From the NCBI GenBank assembly GCA_902459845.2, contig CABPSV020000446.1, positions 5,029-15,979 on the forward strand: DNA of 10,951 bases, read 5' to 3'. Position 1 is the first letter of the stretch; each line of letters starts with the position of its first letter. This DNA is from Hepatocystis sp. ex Piliocolobus tephrosceles. Lineage: Eukaryota > Apicomplexa > Aconoidasida > Haemosporida > Plasmodiidae. The position numbers were made by a program, and so were the translations under genes. Positions 8,368-10,951 of this stretch are shown here, piece after piece. A model generated the notes under the pieces. That model did no database searches. It was not told the DNA's origin and saw nothing but the letters and a program-made list of their open reading frames with translations.

Positions 8368-8655
8368 ATGGCACAATTGAACTTGTTTTTATGGCACAAT
8401 TGAACTTATTTTTATTACATATGTAAACTTATTTTTATTATATATGTAAACTTATTTTTATTACATATGTAAACTTATTTTTATTATATATGTAAACTTA
8501 TTTTTATTACATATGTAAACTTATTTTTATTACATATGTAAACTTATTTTTATTACATATGTAAACTTATTTTTATTACATATGTAAACTTATTTTTATT
8601 ACATATGTAAACTTATTTTTATTACATATGTAAACTTATTTTTATTACATACATT
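8368..8655. repeat. 23-bp tandem array of palindromic cores upstream of delta-COP
   Basis: Two units of ATGGCACAATTGA + ACTT(G/A)TTTTT (8368-8413) lead without a break in period into ten units of ATTACATATGTAA + ACTTATTTTT (8414-8643) and a partial unit. Eight of the ten hold the perfect 12-bp palindrome TTACATATGTAA. Units 2 and 4 have T for C, which breaks the symmetry. The first two units centre on a different palindrome, CAATTG. Just past the array, ATAAGTTTACAT (8670-8681) is the exact reverse complement of a segment of the unit. The array ends about 200 bases before the delta-COP start codon, so a regulatory role is possible but unproven. Confidence 0.93.
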
Positions 8656-8700
8656 TTATAATAACTGTTATAAGTTTACATCCACTCGATTATACATCAT

Positions 8701-8748
8701 ATGAAACACCTATTTTGTGTATGTACCCTCCGGACGTACATACATTAG
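8701..8748 (+). promoter_or_regulatory. Short uORF (15 codons) in the delta-COP leader
   Basis: An ATG at 8701 opens 15 codons (MKHLFCVCTLR...) ending in TAG at 8746-8748, across the hairpin at 8717-8745. It overlaps the longer uORF that starts at 8721 in another frame. It matters only if the transcript starts upstream of 8701. Confidence 0.35.
8717..8745 (+). promoter_or_regulatory. Perfect inverted repeat / hairpin in the delta-COP 5' region
   Basis: TGTATGTAC (8718-8726) and GTACATACA (8736-8744) are exact reverse complements around a 9-base loop that contains the palindrome TCCGGA. A G-U pair (8717/8745) could extend the stem in RNA. The GC content of the loop is unusual here. It lies 117 bases upstream of the delta-COP ATG and may be a 5' UTR hairpin or a binding site for a dimeric protein. 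Confidence 0.5.
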
Positions 8749-8864
8749 AAAAATACAATAAACAACACTCACACCTTTTCATCTTTCGTTCTTCTTTTTT
8801 CTCACACCATACTCCCACCCCCATCACCACCACCACCTCAACACACACACATAAACCAAAATGA
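8721..8864 (+). promoter_or_regulatory. 47-codon uORF whose stop overlaps the delta-COP start (ATGA)
   Basis: The frame opens at ATG 8721 within the left arm of the hairpin and runs 47 codons without a stop. It ends in TGA at 8862-8864, overlapping the main ATG at 8861-8863 as ATGA. The predicted peptide is rich in His, Thr, Pro and Ser towards its end because of the CAC/ACC-rich leader. Such an overlap is the classical arrangement for termination-coupled reinitiation, or for repression by the uORF. I see no sign that the peptide itself is conserved. Confidence 0.35.
8789..8862 (+). promoter_or_regulatory. G-free pyrimidine- and CAC-rich 5' leader of delta-COP
   Basis: There is no G on the plus strand from 8789 to the A and T of the start codon (74 bases). 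The segment runs from TTCTTCTTTTTT through CCCACCCCC and CCACCACCACC (8827-8837) to ACACACACAC. It is far richer in C than the intergenic DNA around it and should be largely unstructured as RNA. The start codon context, CCAAAATGA, is A-rich, as is usual for Plasmodium. Confidence 0.6.
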
Positions 8865-10393
8865 CCGTGTTAAGTGCTGTAATCAGTACCAAAAATAAAA
8901 TTCTTGTATCTAGGCAATTTAATATTATTAGCAAATGTGATTTAGATTCCTTAACAATACCTTTTCATAATTTAATCGAAAAGGAAAGAAGTGATTATAC
9001 TTATATTGAAACAGATAAGGTAAGGTACGTATATCAGCCATTAGATAGTATATATATTTTTTTAATAACAAACATAAATTCGAATATAATTGAAGATTTA
9101 GAAATAATAAAAGTGTTGAGTCAAATAATACAAGATATTTGTCAAGGTAACATAAACGAAAGTACAATTTTAAAAAAATGTTTTACCATAATTTTTTATA
9201 TTGATGAATTAATAAAAAATGGAGTAAGAGAGGTAGTAAATAGTAATCAAATAAAAACATATATAGAAATGGAATCGCATGAAGAAAAATTACAAACTAT
9301 TATAAGAGAAAATAAAGAAAAAGAAGAAAAAGAAAGAAGAAAACACATTGCATCAAAATTAGAAAAAAATAGACAAAAACAAAATAAGATGCTGAGTAAT
9401 ACCAATTTTAATACTAGCGATATAATTAATAACTTAGATTATAATTCAAATATAATTGACACTTTATTGTATAAAAATGACCAAAATCAGGATAATACCA
9501 TGCATAGCTCTACAACTACTGGTATTAATAACAGTAATAATAACGTAATAGATGATAGTTTTAGTGCATATAGAGGAATGCAATTAACCAATAAAAGAGA
9601 TCAAGTAAGAATATTAAATGTTGTGGATGAAAACAAAATAAATATAAATAAACCAACAATAAATATAAATTCGATTTTAAATAAACCTATAAGTATTGTT
9701 ATAATTGAAAACATTATTTGTACTTTAAGCTCAGAAGGTACATTATGTGATGTAGATATACAAGGTACATTCAATATGCAAATAAATAATAATAAATATA
9801 ATAAAGTTATAATTGAATTGGATAATGAATATAACGATAAAGCAAAAATACATCCTATACTAAATAAAAATAAATATAACTCCAACTTATTAGAATTAAG
9901 AGATAAAGAAAAAAGTTTTAGATCTAATACTATTTATCCATTATTAAAATGGAAAATAAATAATTTGAATGATTGTTATATTCCTTTAAATATAAGTTGT
10001 TGGCCTAGTGAATATAATGAAACTACTATTTTAAATTTAGAAATAGAAAATAAAAAAAAAAACAAAAATGAGTATATATATGATTTACATGTTAATGTTA
10101 TGTGTCCTTCATCAAATAACCCACAAATTATTAGCAAAGATAAGGGTATAATTGAACATGATGGTATTTTATTAACTTGGAAAATAGATAATTTAAAAAA
10201 TAATGAAACGTGTCAAATAGAAATTTCAGTTCAGTCCAAACCAGAATCAGTTTTTCCATTTTCTGTGGAGGCAAAGTCTAATTTTTTAGCGCATAAATTA
10301 AATGTTCTTAAAGTTTATGATGAAATTACAAATGAAGAAATAGAACATGATATAAAAAAAAACATTACATATCTGTTTACTATAAATAAGTAG
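8861..10393 (+). CDS. delta-COP: Coatomer subunit delta (delta-COP), single exon
   Basis: This is a subunit of the COPI coat, which forms vesicles for retrograde Golgi-to-ER and intra-Golgi transport; delta-COP pairs with beta-COP in the adaptor-like subcomplex. The 510 residues are close to the human protein (511). Residues 1-140 form the longin-like domain, with LVSRQF (15-20), VRYVYQPLDSIYIFLIT (54-70), NSNIIEDLE (73-81) and YIEMESHEEKL (134-144). A charged helix or coiled coil (about 140-178, KEKEEKERRK) follows, then an Asn/Ser/Thr-rich linker (178-235) and the short SAYRGMQL motif (235-242). The mu-homology domain fills about 260-510, with HPILNK (331-336), LKWKINNLNDCYIPLNISCWPSE (362-384, also conserved in animals) and LTWKIDNL (438-445). 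No intron is needed. The start is set by the conserved N-terminus and the AAAATG context; TAG ends the frame. Confidence 0.97.
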   Translation: MTVLSAVISTKNKILVSRQFNIISKCDLDSLTIPFHNLIEKERSDYTYIETDKVRYVYQPLDSIYIFLITNINSNIIEDLEIIKVLSQIIQDICQGNINESTILKKCFTIIFYIDELIKNGVREVVNSNQIKTYIEMESHEEKLQTIIRENKEKEEKERRKHIASKLEKNRQKQNKMLSNTNFNTSDIINNLDYNSNIIDTLLYKNDQNQDNTMHSSTTTGINNSNNNVIDDSFSAYRGMQLTNKRDQVRILNVVDENKININKPTININSILNKPISIVIIENIICTLSSEGTLCDVDIQGTFNMQINNNKYNKVIIELDNEYNDKAKIHPILNKNKYNSNLLELRDKEKSFRSNTIYPLLKWKINNLNDCYIPLNISCWPSEYNETTILNLEIENKKKNKNEYIYDLHVNVMCPSSNNPQIISKDKGIIEHDGILLTWKIDNLKNNETCQIEISVQSKPESVFPFSVEAKSNFLAHKLNVLKVYDEITNEEIEHDIKKNITYLFTINK

Positions 10394-10486
10394 TTCGTTT
10401 TTTGGAGAGCTACTGAGTGCTGCTTAGTGATATATACAAATATTTTTACGTAAACAAGCTGTTTGCCTCCTTTTATCTCCTTATCT

Positions 10487-10523
<37 letters not shown>

Positions 10524-10619
10524 TGTTAATATCTTTTCAACTCTTTATATAACATCTAAAACAGTTTTATTAATTGAAACAGTTGTAAAGAGTGAAAACA
10601 TTGTATTGGGAGTATGTAG

Positions 10620-10655
<36 letters not shown>

Positions 10656-10951
10656 ATGTTGACAAAAAAAGGATGACAAACATTTATATACTCGTTCGAC
10701 ATCCAGCACTTTAAATACTAATTTGTAGAAAGAAAAAGTATATATATTTTATACTCGTATGATGCAAAAAAAATAGGAAATTATACAAATTAAGCAATTT
10801 TTTCCGATTAGTATTTTACTTTTTCTGATGTTTTTCATTTATGTATAAAATAGTTTTTCTTCCATAACTTTATTCACCTGCAACTTAACACATTTACAAC
10901 TTCACAATTTTACATTTTCATCTTTTTAAACATTCGCTGTTTGTTCTTTTG
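10394..10951. other. Non-coding 3' flank of delta-COP
   Basis: No coding sequence is seen. The stretch contains the 10-bp palindrome TTTACGTAAA (10445-10454), CTCC-rich pyrimidine sequence, T33 (10490-10522), a stem-loop (10534-10598), A35 (10620-10654) and then about 300 bases of A+T-rich DNA with no feature I can support. The delta-COP 3' UTR must lie in its first part. Confidence 0.7.
10490..10654. repeat. T33 - stem-loop - A35 structure downstream of delta-COP
   Basis: TTTTCAACTCTTTA (10534-10547) pairs with TAAAGAGTGAAAA (10586-10598) over 13 base pairs with one bulged A; the loop is 38 bases. It is flanked by T33 on the left and A35 on the right, which are complementary, so the whole 165 bases could fold back on itself. 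Its position about 100 bases after the stop codon suggests the 3' UTR. Confidence 0.6.

Larger units (their letters stand above)
6562..8860. promoter_or_regulatory. Divergent intergenic region between RPA2 and delta-COP
   Basis: The region contains the 5' flanks of both genes, which point away from each other. It must hold their promoters, but I see no core promoter element I could defend; TATA-like sequence is everywhere in such A+T-rich DNA. The RPA2 side starts with a GAACG/AAACG-rich leader on the minus strand (6575-6602) and an ATG-TAA start-stop element at 6612-6607. Further on are T28 (6728-6755), a possible small ORF (6771-6872), an interrupted stem (7057-7118), A47 (7176-7222), AT microsatellites (7378-7396, about 7525-7545, 8216-8242), an 11-bp array (8041-8161), a 23-bp palindromic array (8368-8655) and the delta-COP leader. 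Confidence 0.6.

Noticed and set aside
8368..8655. CRISPR-like array
   Set aside because: The units are contiguous 23-mers without unique spacers, in a eukaryotic genome.
9601..9885. 94-codon reverse frame inside delta-COP
   Set aside because: It is a shadow of the conserved delta-COP coding sequence; its hydrophobic look reflects A+T-rich antisense codons.
10417..10662. 81-codon forward frame after delta-COP
   Set aside because: It passes through T33 and A35 as poly-Phe and poly-Lys; the rest is unremarkable 3' flank.

Overview
The window is eukaryotic and comes from an apicomplexan, almost certainly a Plasmodium species. The two protein genes are A+T-rich. The DNA between them is even richer in A+T and full of long poly(A)/poly(T) runs, AT microsatellites and short tandem repeats. 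The proteins carry Asn-, Lys- and Ser-rich inserts that their yeast and animal counterparts lack, and one gene is interrupted by a short, repeat-filled GT-AG intron. I cannot name the species from sequence alone.

Layout. Bases 1-1197 hold no gene. They contain a 16-bp minisatellite (from the window edge to about 496), a 15-bp A-rich array (514-660), and the presumed 3' flank of the first gene with nested inverted repeats (750-892). Bases 1198-6561, minus strand, encode the second-largest subunit of RNA polymerase I (RPA2/RPA135 family). It has two exons, 6561-5007 and 4463-1198, which join in frame into 1,606 residues. The 543-bp intron (4464-5006) is mostly two runs of 48 A and a 29-copy 9-bp array. 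Bases 6562-8860 are a 2.3-kb intergenic region shared by two divergent genes. It holds homopolymers, AT repeats, a possible 33-codon ORF behind a splice-acceptor-like tract, an 11-bp array and a striking 23-bp array of palindromes. The 5' leader of the second gene follows, with a hairpin, two overlapping uORFs and a stretch without G. Bases 8861-10393, plus strand, encode the delta subunit of the COPI coatomer as one 510-codon exon. Bases 10394-10951 are its 3' flank, with a stem-loop between a T33 run and an A35 run.

The two genes are unrelated in function. One makes rRNA in the nucleolus; the other builds vesicle coats for Golgi-to-ER retrograde transport. They share only the 5' intergenic region. 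I found no new enzyme system, tRNA, rRNA gene, mobile element or CRISPR array. The features most worth a second look are at the RNA and DNA level: an intron whose branch point can apparently lie only inside a tandem repeat, the palindrome array and ATGA-overlapping uORF upstream of delta-COP, and possible small transcribed elements between the genes.
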